Source: Clostridiales bacterium
Lineage (GTDB): Bacteria; Bacillota; Clostridia; Oscillospirales; CAG-272
Assembly: GCA_012727435.1 (NCBI GenBank)
Contig: JAAYHB010000010.1
Span: forward strand, 57,016 to 121,015
Reading direction: 5' to 3'
DNA length: 64,000 nucleotides
The notes beneath the pieces are model-generated. The model saw nothing but the letters and a program-made list of their open reading frames with translations. It did not search any database and was not told the DNA's origin. Positions 1-8,612 of the stretch are shown here, in pieces (the stretch's first letter is position 1; every line of letters starts with the position of its first letter). The translations under genes were made by a program, and so were the position numbers.

Positions 1-462
1 TACATGAAAGAAAAACCCAAGCGCCGCGACGAGCCGATACTCAACGGTTACATGATAAATCAAATTGTCCTACTCGGCGGTTTTACGGTGGCGCTCTGCA
101 TTGCGTTCCTGAAAATGCCTGTCATCGTTTCGCGCTTCAGAGTTATGCCCGACAACCTTTGCCACATGACCGCCTTTTTTGCGCTCTTTATTTTCTCCTC
201 GGTGTTCAACTGCTTCAACGCACGCACCGACCGGCTGCGGCTTCTCGCCGGGATCGGCCAAAACCGAACTTTTATTTTCATTGTATTTTCGGTACTGGCC
301 GTGCAGTTGATTTTCGTCTATCTGGGCGGCAGCGTCCTGCGGACCATGCCGCTGCTCCCCTCCGAAATGCTGACAACCATGCTTGTCTCCCTTTTGGTCT
401 TCCCTGCCGAATTTTTCCGAAAGCTGCTCTGGCGTGCCCTCGTCGGGAAGAGGGGGTATTAG
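1..462 (+). CDS. C-terminal end of a P-type cation-transporting ATPase (partial)
   Basis: The gene is cut by the window start; the frame is open from base 1 and about 153 codons remain. The visible part has four hydrophobic segments (roughly residues 18-36, 55-72, 90-107 and 122-143), matching the last membrane helices (M7-M10) of calcium-type P-type ATPases. It opens with the basic stretch KPKRRDEPIL, typical of the loop before the C-terminal domain of this family, and contains SSVFNCFNAR, the usual M8 signature. The catalytic DKTG and ATP-binding domains lie outside the window, so the ion (Ca2+ or another cation) cannot be settled. A copy of the dispersed repeat follows the stop within a few bases. 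Family assignment is fairly sure, substrate is not. Confidence 0.8.
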   Translation, partial: YMKEKPKRRDEPILNGYMINQIVLLGGFTVALCIAFLKMPVIVSRFRVMPDNLCHMTAFFALFIFSSVFNCFNARTDRLRLLAGIGQNRTFIFIVFSVLAVQLIFVYLGGSVLRTMPLLPSEMLTTMLVSLLVFPAEFFRKLLWRALVGKRGY

Positions 463-465
463 ACG

Positions 466-532
466 AACGGGGGCGCTGCCCCCGGACCCCCGCTTAAGGA
501 ACCTTTAAGAATCTTCAAAAAACTTACAAACC
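466..532 (+). repeat. Dispersed stop-proximal repeat, copy A
   Basis: This copy starts four bases after the ATPase stop codon. It shares the CTGCCCCCGGACCCCCGCTT block, the AAGAATC tail and the AAAAACTT-AAACC end with copies at 5143, 19961, 40362 and 63651. It is the shortest copy: the central AAGG...CCTT hairpin has lost one arm. See the finding on the repeat family. Confidence 0.8.
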
Positions 533-630
533 CATCTTGCAAGAAAAAATCCCGTATTTTTCATTCAGCGACATATATTTAATATCTGTGCATATTTACT
601 TGTTTTGCATCTTACACATATAGAAATGAA

Positions 631-668
631 CAAAAAACGGGGCTGCCGCGAATTTTTCCGCGGCAGCC
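631..668 (-). terminator. Rho-independent terminator of the MBL-fold lipoprotein gene
   Basis: GGCTGCCGCG (641-650) pairs perfectly with CGCGGCAGCC (659-668). On the minus strand the stem is followed by a T run (complement of the A run at 632-637). It lies 15 bp past the stop at 684. Confidence 0.85.
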
Positions 669-683
669 CAGCAATATTTCGGT

Positions 684-2522
684 CTACTTTCTGTTCACTA
701 TGCCCGATCCGATCTTGTAAGGAATAGGCAATATGACCGTATCACCCTGCACTCCTGTTACATATACTTCCTTGAAGTTGGGATTCTGGCCGCCGGAAAC
801 ATAGTCAGGTGAAAACAATACCACATTATATTTTTTGGTCATATAGTTCGGGTAGGCATTAGATCCCTGCGGCCAAAGCAGGGTTTCAGGCAACATATAC
901 ATATATGCCATTATTACGCCATTATCATTGCCCCATGTCGTGTAACCGTGGTGCGACACCTGAACGATATCCGACCTGAGATAATCGCCGTACATGCGCG
1001 CGCATATCTCAAGCGCGTTTCCGGTCGCGTCTCCGGTCATCATGAACGTGGTTCTATCATCACCCTCACCGAACGTCATTTTTATAACAAGCGAGGTTGT
1101 ATTGAAAGCGTTGCAGATTTTGGGGCCGAAGCTCTCGATTGTATAGAGAATTTCCATCGTAAGGTCGGCGATATAGAACACCTGGCCAACATGTACCCAC
1201 TGGACGTCTGCACCGAAATAAGCCGCAGCAGAAAAGGTATTGGTATAACCGCCGCCTTCCCCCGAGTCCCAGTTTGATGGATATGTCTTCATAGCCTTGG
1301 TGCGTTCGGAATCGGCTATGAAATTCACAAGAAACTTCTCGACCTTGATTTGTGAGAAAGCATTGTAACGCTTCAACACTCCCATATGATCGCCGTGAGC
1401 GTGGGTTACTATCCAGGCGGCAACCGTGGGCTTCTGGCCTGGCTTTAAGTATCCGGCCGACTGCTCTTTCATGGCATTTATCAGATTTGTCGCGCATTCG
1501 CCTCTGTCGAAGCCGCCGTCGATAATCACAAACCTCCCGTCGGTAAGGCGGATGAGAATACTCAGCCCGTTGCTGACATATGAGCCGTCGCTCTTCTGGT
1601 ATTCAAGACCGAATCCAGTTATTTGAGATGTGGTAACCGCAGTGTAAACATTGTCGGATTTGAGTCCTACGGGTTTGGCAAGCGGCTCGATTATGATGCG
1701 GGCCGCGCTTTCATAATCGTAATACCCTGCGTTTACGGTATATTTGCTGTTATTGTATGTGGCAAACAGATTGTTGACTATTTCATTCGTCGTGTATTCG
1801 ACAAACCCCGAATCCTCAAGCTTCTCGAGATATTCGCGGTACTCGTCGGCATTGGTTTTTGTCACATACACCATTATACCGTTGTTGCTGCAGGGATATG
1901 TAGCCGAGAAAGTGCCGCCCTCATAAACCGGGAGAGCAGCGAGTTTGTCATCGACAGTGTCGCTGATTATAGTGTCGGCCGTGATAGTGAGCGAGCCTTC
2001 TTGTGCGGTTTTCTTGATTAAGTCTATCAGCTTGTTTGTTGCAATTCTAAGCGCTGAATCCGAGTATGCCGCAACAACCAGCTTATTCCCTACAATCTTT
2101 ACCAGATAGTCGCCGTAGCCGATTTGCGAGTATACATATTTTGTTTCCTCATAATTGGTCAGGCCGACAAGGATTTCAATTTTATCGGGGTCGTGTGTGC
2201 CGTCTTTGGTCCAGTCTGTGGTTATCTTCTCGGGTGGAGTTCCGGTGGCATTCTTGATTGCATTGTAAATGTCAATCGCGCAGGTCACAGGAACCGCTTC
2301 GGAGGTAAGTTCCTCGGCACGAACCACATAGCAGTATGACTGACCATTGGCTACTATTTCAAGGTCTTTTGCCTCGGGCATTGTTGTTTCAGACGGCGCT
2401 TCTGTCGTTGTGTCTGCTGTCGTTGTGTCATCTTGGTCATCATTTACCCGACACGAAACGAACATCGCCGCTACAATCAGCAATGCGAGGAAAAGGGATA
2501 GGAGTCTGTTGAGATGCTTCAT
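684..2522 (-). CDS. Secreted lipoprotein with a metallo-beta-lactamase fold, ComEC-like hydrolase domain
   Basis: A predicted 612-residue lipoprotein. The start is the ATG at 2522, preceded by AAAGGAA; an upstream in-frame extension to 2651 has no ribosome site and would bury the signal peptide. Residues 1-24 form a lipoprotein signal ending in FVSC, followed by a Thr/Glu-rich linker that probably tethers the protein outside the membrane. The C-terminal half is a metallo-beta-lactamase domain: THAHGDHMG near residue 375 gives the HxHxDH zinc motif, TGD near 497 and VSHHG near 522 give later ligands of the ComEC/Rec2 type. Residues about 50-300 are a region I do not recognise. Substrate unknown; phosphodiester or phosphonate cleavage would fit the fold. 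The gene is transcribed alone, with its own promoter and terminator. Confidence 0.75.
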   Translation of the reverse strand: MKHLNRLLSLFLALLIVAAMFVSCRVNDDQDDTTTADTTTEAPSETTMPEAKDLEIVANGQSYCYVVRAEELTSEAVPVTCAIDIYNAIKNATGTPPEKITTDWTKDGTHDPDKIEILVGLTNYEETKYVYSQIGYGDYLVKIVGNKLVVAAYSDSALRIATNKLIDLIKKTAQEGSLTITADTIISDTVDDKLAALPVYEGGTFSATYPCSNNGIMVYVTKTNADEYREYLEKLEDSGFVEYTTNEIVNNLFATYNNSKYTVNAGYYDYESAARIIIEPLAKPVGLKSDNVYTAVTTSQITGFGLEYQKSDGSYVSNGLSILIRLTDGRFVIIDGGFDRGECATNLINAMKEQSAGYLKPGQKPTVAAWIVTHAHGDHMGVLKRYNAFSQIKVEKFLVNFIADSERTKAMKTYPSNWDSGEGGGYTNTFSAAAYFGADVQWVHVGQVFYIADLTMEILYTIESFGPKICNAFNTTSLVIKMTFGEGDDRTTFMMTGDATGNALEICARMYGDYLRSDIVQVSHHGYTTWGNDNGVIMAYMYMLPETLLWPQGSNAYPNYMTKKYNVVLFSPDYVSGGQNPNFKEVYVTGVQGDTVILPIPYKIGSGIVNRK

Positions 2523-2564
2523 TGATACGCATTCCTTTCGCTTAAAGTAAAGTTTAGCGCCATT

Positions 2565-2593
2565 ATTGTACCATACATATAAAATAATTTCAA
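2565..2593 (-). promoter_or_regulatory. SigmaA-type promoter for the MBL-fold lipoprotein
   Basis: On the minus strand, TTGAAA (2588-2593) and TACAAT (2565-2570) are separated by 17 bp. The start codon is about 43 bp downstream. Confidence 0.7.
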
Positions 2594-2663
2594 TATTTTT
2601 GATGAAATTCTCACAACGAATACAATTCCGGGGGATTTTATACCATAGCATTATTTTTCGCTA

Positions 2664-2692
2664 TTGATTAAAAATGTACATGATGATATAAT
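2664..2692 (+). promoter_or_regulatory. SigmaA-type promoter for the cupin-rarA operon
   Basis: TTGATT (2664-2669) and a perfect TATAAT (2687-2692) are spaced 17 bp apart, 33 bp before the cupin start codon. It is back to back with the lipoprotein promoter. Confidence 0.75.
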
Positions 2693-2724
2693 AAAAAAAA
2701 CATCTGGCTTGCAGGGAGAATGAT

Positions 2725-3081
2725 ATGGACGTTGTAAAATATGAAGGCAAGGATTACTCGACTGTTATCAGTTATGAAAGCTGGCGCGTCGGGCTTATCC
2801 GCTGGGCCGAGCGCTTTGAAAAAGTTGACTTCTTTGAGCGGCACAACAAAACCGACGAGGTTTTTGTCCTGCTCTGCGGCGAAGCTGTCCTGTATGTCGC
2901 GGATGAGGCGCTGAATGTCACTCAGCATAAAATGGAGCGCGGAGTACTTTACAATGTGAGACGCGCCGAGTGGCACGCGCTTACCATGTCGCATGACGCG
3001 CTTGTAATGGTGGTCGAAAACGCCGACACCTCAACCGAAAACAGCGATTACGTCAATCCCGACGGGAGCCCCAGAAAATGA
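2725..3081 (+). CDS. Small cupin-fold protein
   Basis: A 118-residue single-domain protein resembling short cupins. Residues about 35-100 carry the beta-barrel pattern: ERHNKTDEVFVLLCGEA resembles cupin motif 1 (H...E), and the KMERGVLYNVRRAEWHAL region resembles motif 2 with its histidine. These residues would bind a metal in an active cupin; the substrate cannot be deduced. The start has a GGGAGAATG-type ribosome site. The stop overlaps the rarA start (ATGA, 3078-3081), so the two are translationally coupled; a sensor or sugar-modifying role would fit the fold but is only a guess. Confidence 0.7.
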   Translation: MDVVKYEGKDYSTVISYESWRVGLIRWAERFEKVDFFERHNKTDEVFVLLCGEAVLYVADEALNVTQHKMERGVLYNVRRAEWHALTMSHDALVMVVENADTSTENSDYVNPDGSPRK

Positions 3082-4364
3082 AAAACGCCCGGCTGGCCGA
3101 TATACTGCGCCCGACGAGCTTTGATGAAATCGTCGGACAGCGGCGGCTTTTCGGCGAGCGGGGAGTGATTCGCCAGATGGTGGAGGCCGGGCGGGTGACT
3201 AATATGATCTTCCACGGTCCGCCCGGGACCGGAAAAACCACGGCCGCAGCAATAATTGCGCAGAAATCACAGATGACCTTCTACCGCCTGAATGCCACTG
3301 TCGCCTCGCTCTCCGACCTCAAGGACATTATGTCCCAAACCGGCAACATTTTCGGCGCCGGGGGAATTCTGCTCTATCTTGACGAGATTCAGTATTTCAA
3401 CCGCAAGCAGCAGCAGGCGCTGCTCGACTACATCGAGGACGGGCGGGTAACCCTGATTGCCTCAACCACAGACAACCCGCATTTCTACATCCACCCGGCG
3501 GTAATCTCGCGCTCTACTCTCTTTGCGTTTGAGCCGGTCGAGCCCGAAGAGTGCGCAAAGGCGCTGAGAAGGGCGCTAAAATATCTCAACGAAAGCACAG
3601 GCAGTTCCAAGACTTCCGATGACGACACGCTGCTCTATATCGGCAAGCGCGCCGTCGGCGACGTCAGGCGCGCGATAAACCTGCTTGAGAACGCATACTA
3701 TGCCGCCGGGGAGATAATCGGCCGGGCAGAGGTGGATTTATTTGACTCGAGTATCGGCAGCTACAGTGAGGACGCACACTTTGATCTGCTCTCTGCCCTT
3801 CAGAAGTCGATACGCGGCTCCGACCCCGACGCAGCGGTCTTTTATCTGGTAAAGCTGCTTGAAGCCGGCGAGCTTATCTCGGTCTGCCGGCGCCTGCTCG
3901 TGATTGCCGGCGAGGATATCGGACTTGCCTACCCGCAGGCAGCGTCCGTGACATACGCCTGTGTGGCGGCGGCGCGCGAGCTCGGCATGCCCGAAGCTAA
4001 AATACCGCTTGCTAACGCAGCAATATTGCTTGCCACCGCGCCGAAGTCGAATTCTGCGTATGCCGCGGCAGAGGCGGCGCTCGGCGACATACAAAAAGGG
4101 CTGGGAAACAGAATCCCCGGGCACCTCGCAAGCCCGTTATTTAAGGGTTACAAGTATCCTCACGACTACCCGGATAATTATGTCGCGCAGCAGTACCTGC
4201 CCGACGATATTAAGGACCGGAAGTATTACACATACGGCGACAACAAAACCGAGCGCACCGCGGCGGCTTATTGGGAAAGGATTAAGAGCCAATCCCTGCA
4301 GGATAACGGCGGGGCTGCCGGGGCCGCCGGCAAACCCGACAGAAATATAAGTAAGGAAAACTGA
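3078..4364 (+). CDS. rarA: Replication-associated recombination protein A (RarA/MgsA), AAA+ ATPase
   Basis: RarA proteins are clamp-loader-like AAA+ ATPases that act at stalled replication forks. The 428 residues are the usual family length. Walker A is GPPGTGKTT near residue 50, Walker B is LYLDEIQ near 100, and STTDNP near 132 is sensor 1. The C-terminal part (SGEDIGLAYPQA-like region, here IAGEDIGLAYPQA, and SPLFKGYKYPHDY) matches the tetramerisation and C-terminal domains of RarA rather than RuvB or DnaX. The protein ends in a low-complexity Gly/Ala tail. It overlaps the cupin gene by four bases and is followed 25 bp later by a kinase-like gene with its own ribosome site. Identification is firm. 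Confidence 0.93.
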   Translation: MKNARLADILRPTSFDEIVGQRRLFGERGVIRQMVEAGRVTNMIFHGPPGTGKTTAAAIIAQKSQMTFYRLNATVASLSDLKDIMSQTGNIFGAGGILLYLDEIQYFNRKQQQALLDYIEDGRVTLIASTTDNPHFYIHPAVISRSTLFAFEPVEPEECAKALRRALKYLNESTGSSKTSDDDTLLYIGKRAVGDVRRAINLLENAYYAAGEIIGRAEVDLFDSSIGSYSEDAHFDLLSALQKSIRGSDPDAAVFYLVKLLEAGELISVCRRLLVIAGEDIGLAYPQAASVTYACVAAARELGMPEAKIPLANAAILLATAPKSNSAYAAAEAALGDIQKGLGNRIPGHLASPLFKGYKYPHDYPDNYVAQQYLPDDIKDRKYYTYGDNKTERTAAAYWERIKSQSLQDNGGAAGAAGKPDRNISKEN

Positions 4365-4389
4365 AGCATAGATCACAAAGGAGCTTGAT

Positions 4390-5139
4390 ATGCACATAAC
4401 CATCACCGGAAAAACCGGCAGCGGGAAAACCACCATCAGCCACCTTATAGCCAATGAGCTGGGCTTTGAGCGCTACAGCACCGGAGAATACCAGCGCGAG
4501 ATAGCCAACAAGCTGGGCGTCAACATGGTCGAGATGAACGCCATCATGAAAGACAACATCACATACGACCACCTCATCGACAAGACAGTCGAGCGCATCT
4601 CCCGAGAGCGTGCCGGCGACAACCTGATTTTCGACTCCCGAATGGCCTGGCATTTTGTAAAGGATTCTTTTAAAATCTTCTTGACAATCGACCCGGCGGT
4701 TGCCGGCCAGCGGGTTTTCGCCAATCCCCGTTCCGAGGAGCCTTATAAAAGTCCTGAGGATGCGGCCACGCAGCTCACCCTGCGCAGCGACGCCGAAAAT
4801 ATCCGCTTCCGCACAATCTACGGCGTGGATAACTTTGATTATGCCAATTTTGACCTGATAATCGACACCACCTACGCCGATATTGAGGACTATGTCCCCA
4901 TTGTAAAAGAATCGCTCGAAATTTTCACAAAAGATCGTGAACACTACCGGCGGCGGATTTACCTCTCCCCGAAATCTCTGCTCCCCCTCGATTATTGCTG
5001 TAATAAAGGCTGTGACGAAATAATTATCGTGCCCTACAAGGGCCGTCATTATGTCATCAAAGGACATGCAAAGGTGCTTGAAGCGCTGAGGGCCGGTCAA
5101 AAATACATCGTCGCGGACATCCCCCGCGAGGCGTATTAG
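4390..5139 (+). CDS. Cytidylate-kinase-like P-loop protein with a C-terminal extension
   Basis: A 249-residue protein with a strong ribosome site (AAAGGAG). Residues 1-180 follow the cytidylate kinase-like fold: GKTGSGKTT (Walker A, residues 7-15), STGEYQREIA, FDSRMAWHF and an arginine-rich lid around 115-140. Canonical CMP kinase motifs for the second nucleotide are not obvious, so the substrate is uncertain. The last 60 residues form a small separate domain (PYKGRHYVIKGHAKVLEALR) whose GH-K-x-LEAL pattern recalls ParB/sulfiredoxin-like folds that bind nucleotides; this is inference. It may be cotranscribed with rarA. A dispersed repeat copy begins right after its stop. Confidence 0.65.
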   Translation: MHITITGKTGSGKTTISHLIANELGFERYSTGEYQREIANKLGVNMVEMNAIMKDNITYDHLIDKTVERISRERAGDNLIFDSRMAWHFVKDSFKIFLTIDPAVAGQRVFANPRSEEPYKSPEDAATQLTLRSDAENIRFRTIYGVDNFDYANFDLIIDTTYADIEDYVPIVKESLEIFTKDREHYRRRIYLSPKSLLPLDYCCNKGCDEIIIVPYKGRHYVIKGHAKVLEALRAGQKYIVADIPREAY

Positions 5140-5142
5140 TAT

Positions 5143-5223
5143 AATCGGGGACCCTGCCCCCGAACCCCCGATTAAGACCTTTTTAAAAAAAGGTCTTAAG
5201 AATCCCGAAAAACTTCAAAACCA
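5143..5223 (+). repeat. Dispersed stop-proximal repeat, copy B
   Basis: It starts four bases after the kinase-like gene's stop, in the same orientation. The central arms AAGACCTTTTT and AAAAAGGTCTT pair perfectly. The repeat is followed 15 bp later by the GC-rich hairpin at 5238. Confidence 0.85.
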
Positions 5224-5237
5224 ATAGCTAATAAAGC

Positions 5238-5261
5238 AGCGCGGGCATAAAAGCCCGCGCT
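5238..5261. terminator. GC-rich hairpin between convergent genes, probable bidirectional terminator
   Basis: AGCGCGGGC (5238-5246) pairs with GCCCGCGCT (5253-5261) around a six-base loop. The T run is weak on both strands, so termination efficiency is uncertain. It separates the plus-strand kinase gene from mrp. Confidence 0.55.
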
Positions 5262-5270
5262 TTGCCGTCC

Positions 5271-6095
5271 TTACTTATTCTCATTTACTTCAATAAGGCT
5301 GTCAAGCCAGCTGCCCTCAAAAATCTCTATCTCCCCGCGGTCGCACAGACCGGCAAGCTTCGGGTCGAGCGGAAGCTTTGCGATGTTTTCAATCCCATGT
5401 CTGCCTGCGACCTCATCAATATTGCTGTCACCAAAAATATTATGCCTGCCACCGCAGTCGGGGCACTCAAAGTACGACATGTTTTCCACAATACCGAGTA
5501 CCGGAATATGCATTATCCCGGCCATTCCGACCGCCTTCTCGACCACCATCCTGACAAGCTCCTGCGGCGAGGTGACAATCACAACCCCGTCGACCGGCAG
5601 CGACTGAAAGATCGTCAGCGGCACGTCACCGGTGCCCGGCGGACAGTCCACCAGCATCAGGTCTACCTCCCCCCAGACTACGTCGGTCCAGAATTGCCGG
5701 ACCGTACCGGCGATAATCGGCCCGCGCCAGATAACCGGGTCGGTCTCCTTCTCAAGCAAAAGGTTGACCGACATCAGCTTGATTCCGGTCGCCGTTATGA
5801 CCGGGTTTATCCCCCGCTGCGTGCTCGTCGCCTTTTCGGTTATTCCGAATATTTTGGGTATTGACGGCCCGGTTACGTCGGCGTCGAGTATGGCGACCCG
5901 TTTGCCACGGCGGGCGGCAAGCACCGCCAGCATCGAGGTGACCATCGACTTTCCGACCCCGCCCTTGCCGCTGATAACCGCAATCACCTTTTTTATATTT
6001 GAATCGCTGTTTGCCGGGGCGAGCAGGCTCTCGGCTTTCCTCGCCGAGCAGTTTTTGGCGCAGGTCCGGCAGTTTTGTGTACATTCCTCGCTCAT
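5271..6095 (-). CDS. mrp: Mrp/NBP35-family iron-sulfur carrier ATPase
   Basis: Mrp/ApbC proteins bind and transfer [4Fe-4S] clusters in the cytoplasm. The 274-residue protein has the deviant Walker A GKGGVGKS near residue 43, the switch motif DADVTGPS near 73, the Walker B-like DCPPGTGD near 151, and the CPDC cluster-binding motif near 212. The N-terminus has four extra cysteines (CTQNCRTCAKNC, Cx3Cx2Cx3C), an arrangement I associate with clostridial Mrp proteins; a second cluster there is plausible. The start lies one base after the yebC stop, so it is probably the last gene of the argS-yebC-mrp run. Identification is firm. Confidence 0.92.
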   Translation of the reverse strand: MSEECTQNCRTCAKNCSARKAESLLAPANSDSNIKKVIAVISGKGGVGKSMVTSMLAVLAARRGKRVAILDADVTGPSIPKIFGITEKATSTQRGINPVITATGIKLMSVNLLLEKETDPVIWRGPIIAGTVRQFWTDVVWGEVDLMLVDCPPGTGDVPLTIFQSLPVDGVVIVTSPQELVRMVVEKAVGMAGIMHIPVLGIVENMSYFECPDCGGRHNIFGDSNIDEVAGRHGIENIAKLPLDPKLAGLCDRGEIEIFEGSWLDSLIEVNENK

Positions 6096-6096
6096 T

Positions 6097-6825
6097 TTAC
6101 TCTTCGTTCTCCCAATTGTGGTAGACCTCGACCACGTCGTCGTGCTCCTCGAGGTGCTCGAGCAGCAGTTTCATTTTCCTGTTATCGTCGTCATTCTCAA
6201 GACTGACATAAGTAGACGGCATTTTATCCTTTTCCGCCGACTCGATGCGGTAACCGGCGCTCTCGAGCGTACTTTTCACAGCATATAAGTCGTCAGGCTC
6301 GGTATAAATCAGATATGCCTCGTCCTCGGCCGCAAAATCGGCGGCGCCGGCCTCAAGCGCGGCCTCCATCAGCGCTTCCTCGTCCTTTGCATTCTCTCGT
6401 AGGATGACAATTACACCCTTTTCCGAGAAGAGGAAGCCGACGCAGCCCGACTGCCCGAGATTGCCTCCGAATTTATCAAAATAATGGCGTATGTCTCCGG
6501 CAGTGCGGTTGCGGTTGTCGGTCGAGGTTTCGACTATTACCGCCACTCCCCCGGGACCGTAGCCCTCGTATGTGACCGCCTCGTAGTTGGCGCCCTCGCC
6601 GCCCAGCGCCTTTTTTATCGAGCGCTCGATGTTTTCGTTCGGCATGTTGTTGGCCTTGGCCTTGGCGATGACGTCCCGCAGCTTAGAGTTGACATTCGGG
6701 TCGCCGCCCCCGGCCTTTACCGCCATGGCAATTTCCCTGCCGATTTTGGTAAATATTGCGGCGCGCTGAGCGTCGGTCTTTTCTTTTTTATGCTTAATAT
6801 TTGACCATTTGCTGTGTCCGGACAT
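6097..6825 (-). CDS. yebC: YebC/PmpR family protein
   Basis: YebC-family proteins are about 240 residues; this one is 242. The N-terminal SGHSKWSNIKHKK is diagnostic, followed by the family's acidic second domain with YEGYGPGGVA near residue 85. Members were described as DNA-binding regulators, and some YebC-type proteins act on ribosomes to relieve stalling at proline stretches; which applies here cannot be read from sequence. It sits 21 bp after argS and one base before mrp, and has no promoter I can see. Confidence 0.93.
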   Translation of the reverse strand: MSGHSKWSNIKHKKEKTDAQRAAIFTKIGREIAMAVKAGGGDPNVNSKLRDVIAKAKANNMPNENIERSIKKALGGEGANYEAVTYEGYGPGGVAVIVETSTDNRNRTAGDIRHYFDKFGGNLGQSGCVGFLFSEKGVIVILRENAKDEEALMEAALEAGAADFAAEDEAYLIYTEPDDLYAVKSTLESAGYRIESAEKDKMPSTYVSLENDDDNRKMKLLLEHLEEHDDVVEVYHNWENEE

Positions 6826-6846
6826 AACAGATACCTTGTGACTATA

Positions 6847-8568
6847 TCAGATTTTGCTCGTTTTCTTCAGGCAGATAAGCCCAAATGCGCGGCCAAGCAC
6901 GACATTGACCGCTTCGGTAAGCCTGATTCTTGTCGTTCTCTTTGCAGGGTCTTCCTCATTGAGTATCCGGCAGTTGTGATAAAAACGGTTGAACGCCGCC
7001 GCAAGGTCAAGTATGAAGCGGGTCACATAGAAGGGCTCGTAATCGCGCAGCGCCGCCTCGGTGCACTCGCCAAAACGGCAGAGCACCTTGAGCAGCTCAC
7101 TCTCCTCGGGTGAGCCAATCACAAAGTTACAGTCATCAATCCTGCCAACCTTTTCAAGCACCGAGCAGGTGCGCGCGTAGGTATACTGGACGTAGGGGCC
7201 GGTGTTGCCGTCGAAGCTCAGCGCGTCCTCAAGCACGAAGTTGATGTCACGCATGCGGCTGCTTGAAAGGTAATAAAAGACCACCGCTCCCACACCGACT
7301 GCCTCGGCGACCTCCTCCCGGTTTTCTATACCGGGGCTCTTTTCGTCCATTATTGCCTTAACCTTTTCTATAGCCAGCGCAAAAAGGTCCTTGAGCAGAA
7401 TGACGTTTCCTGTGCGGGTAGCAAGCTTTTCGCCGTTGATGCTCACCGTCCCGTAGGGTATATGGACCAGCCGGTCAGCCCAATCATAGCCCATCAGCTC
7501 AACCACCTTGAACCACTGGCGGAAATGCAGGCTCTGGCCGGCTGAGGTAACATAAATGCACCTGTCGAAGTTATACTTTTCTTTGCGGTAAATCGCGGCG
7601 GCGATGTCGCGGGTTGAATAAATGGTCGAACCGTCGCGCTTTAGTATCAGGCAGGGCGGCATTCCGTAGGGTTCAAGGTCGACAATAGACGCGCCGTCGT
7701 CAAGCTTAAGCAGCCCCTTCTTCTTAAGGTCTTCTATCAGCGGCTGTGTCTTGTCATAGTAAAAGCTCTCTCCGGTATAGCTGTCAAACTCAATTCCGAG
7801 CTGTTTGTAGGTCCGCTCATATTCGCGCAGGCTTATCTCGACGAACCAGCGCCAGAGCGCCATATTCCCGGGGTCACCGGCCTCAAGCTTGCGGAATTCC
7901 TCTCTTGCCATGTCCTCAAGCCCGGGGTCCTTTTCGGCCTCCTCGTGGAATTTTACATAGAGCTCTACCAACCCGTCGATTTCCTTTTTTTCAATCTCCT
8001 CGCGGCTGCCCCAGAGTCTGTAGGCGACAATCATCTTGCCGAACTGTGTCCCCCAGTCGCCGAGATGATTTATGCTTATGCATTTGCAGCCGGCGAACTC
8101 AAAAAGCCGCCTGAGCGAATGTCCTATGACCGTGGTGCCGAGATGCCCGATATGAAAGGGCTTCGCCACGTTGGGCGAGGAGTAATCGAGCACAACCGTC
8201 ATACCCTCATATCCCTGCGGCGCGCCGTATTTTTCGCGCTTCTCCAGTATTTCGGGCAGCACACGGTTGGCAAGATAATCGTCGGATATTTTAAAGTTAA
8301 GGTAGCCGTTGACCGCCTCAACCGAGGCGACAGGGCTGCCCGGTTCGCCTGCCTTGAACGCGCCGGCTAAGGCTGAAGCTATCTGCACCGGAGGCCTGCG
8401 CAGCGTACGGCTGAGCTTAAAACAGGGCAGCGCCAGATCTCCCTTTCCAGCGTCGGGCGGGTACTCGAGCATCGTGAAAATATCCGAAGCGGCAACACTC
8501 GAACCCGGAAAGGCGGCTGCCGCAGATTCTGCAATTTTACTCGAAATCACATTCTTAATGGTCAGCAT
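6847..8568 (-). CDS. argS: Arginyl-tRNA synthetase
   Basis: Class I aminoacyl-tRNA synthetase charging tRNA-Arg. The 573-residue protein has the N-terminal Add1 domain (residues 1-90), the HIGH motif in SSPNVAKPFHIGHLG near residue 138, a KMSKS-equivalent region EKLATRTGN near 380 (the canonical lysines are missing, as in many ArgRS), and the DALR anticodon-binding domain from about 450. The C-terminus ends GLICLKKTSKI instead of the frequent PERM ending, a minor oddity. The ribosome site is TGAGGAAA. The gap to recN is 44 bp, so argS may be the continuation of the nusB-recN operon or have a weak promoter in that AT-rich gap. Confidence 0.95.
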   Translation of the reverse strand: MLTIKNVISSKIAESAAAAFPGSSVAASDIFTMLEYPPDAGKGDLALPCFKLSRTLRRPPVQIASALAGAFKAGEPGSPVASVEAVNGYLNFKISDDYLANRVLPEILEKREKYGAPQGYEGMTVVLDYSSPNVAKPFHIGHLGTTVIGHSLRRLFEFAGCKCISINHLGDWGTQFGKMIVAYRLWGSREEIEKKEIDGLVELYVKFHEEAEKDPGLEDMAREEFRKLEAGDPGNMALWRWFVEISLREYERTYKQLGIEFDSYTGESFYYDKTQPLIEDLKKKGLLKLDDGASIVDLEPYGMPPCLILKRDGSTIYSTRDIAAAIYRKEKYNFDRCIYVTSAGQSLHFRQWFKVVELMGYDWADRLVHIPYGTVSINGEKLATRTGNVILLKDLFALAIEKVKAIMDEKSPGIENREEVAEAVGVGAVVFYYLSSSRMRDINFVLEDALSFDGNTGPYVQYTYARTCSVLEKVGRIDDCNFVIGSPEESELLKVLCRFGECTEAALRDYEPFYVTRFILDLAAAFNRFYHNCRILNEEDPAKRTTRIRLTEAVNVVLGRAFGLICLKKTSKI

Positions 8569-8612
8569 GGTATTTCCTCATAAATATTATATTTGTGATA
8601 TATATTAAGCCT

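Noticed and set aside
2522..2651. N-terminal extension of the MBL-fold lipoprotein
   Set aside because: It would place 43 residues before the signal peptide and covers the promoter; ATG 2522 has a proper ribosome site.
8569..8612. Separate argS promoter in the 44-bp gap after recN
   Set aside because: TATAAT is present but no acceptable -35 at 16-18 bp was found.
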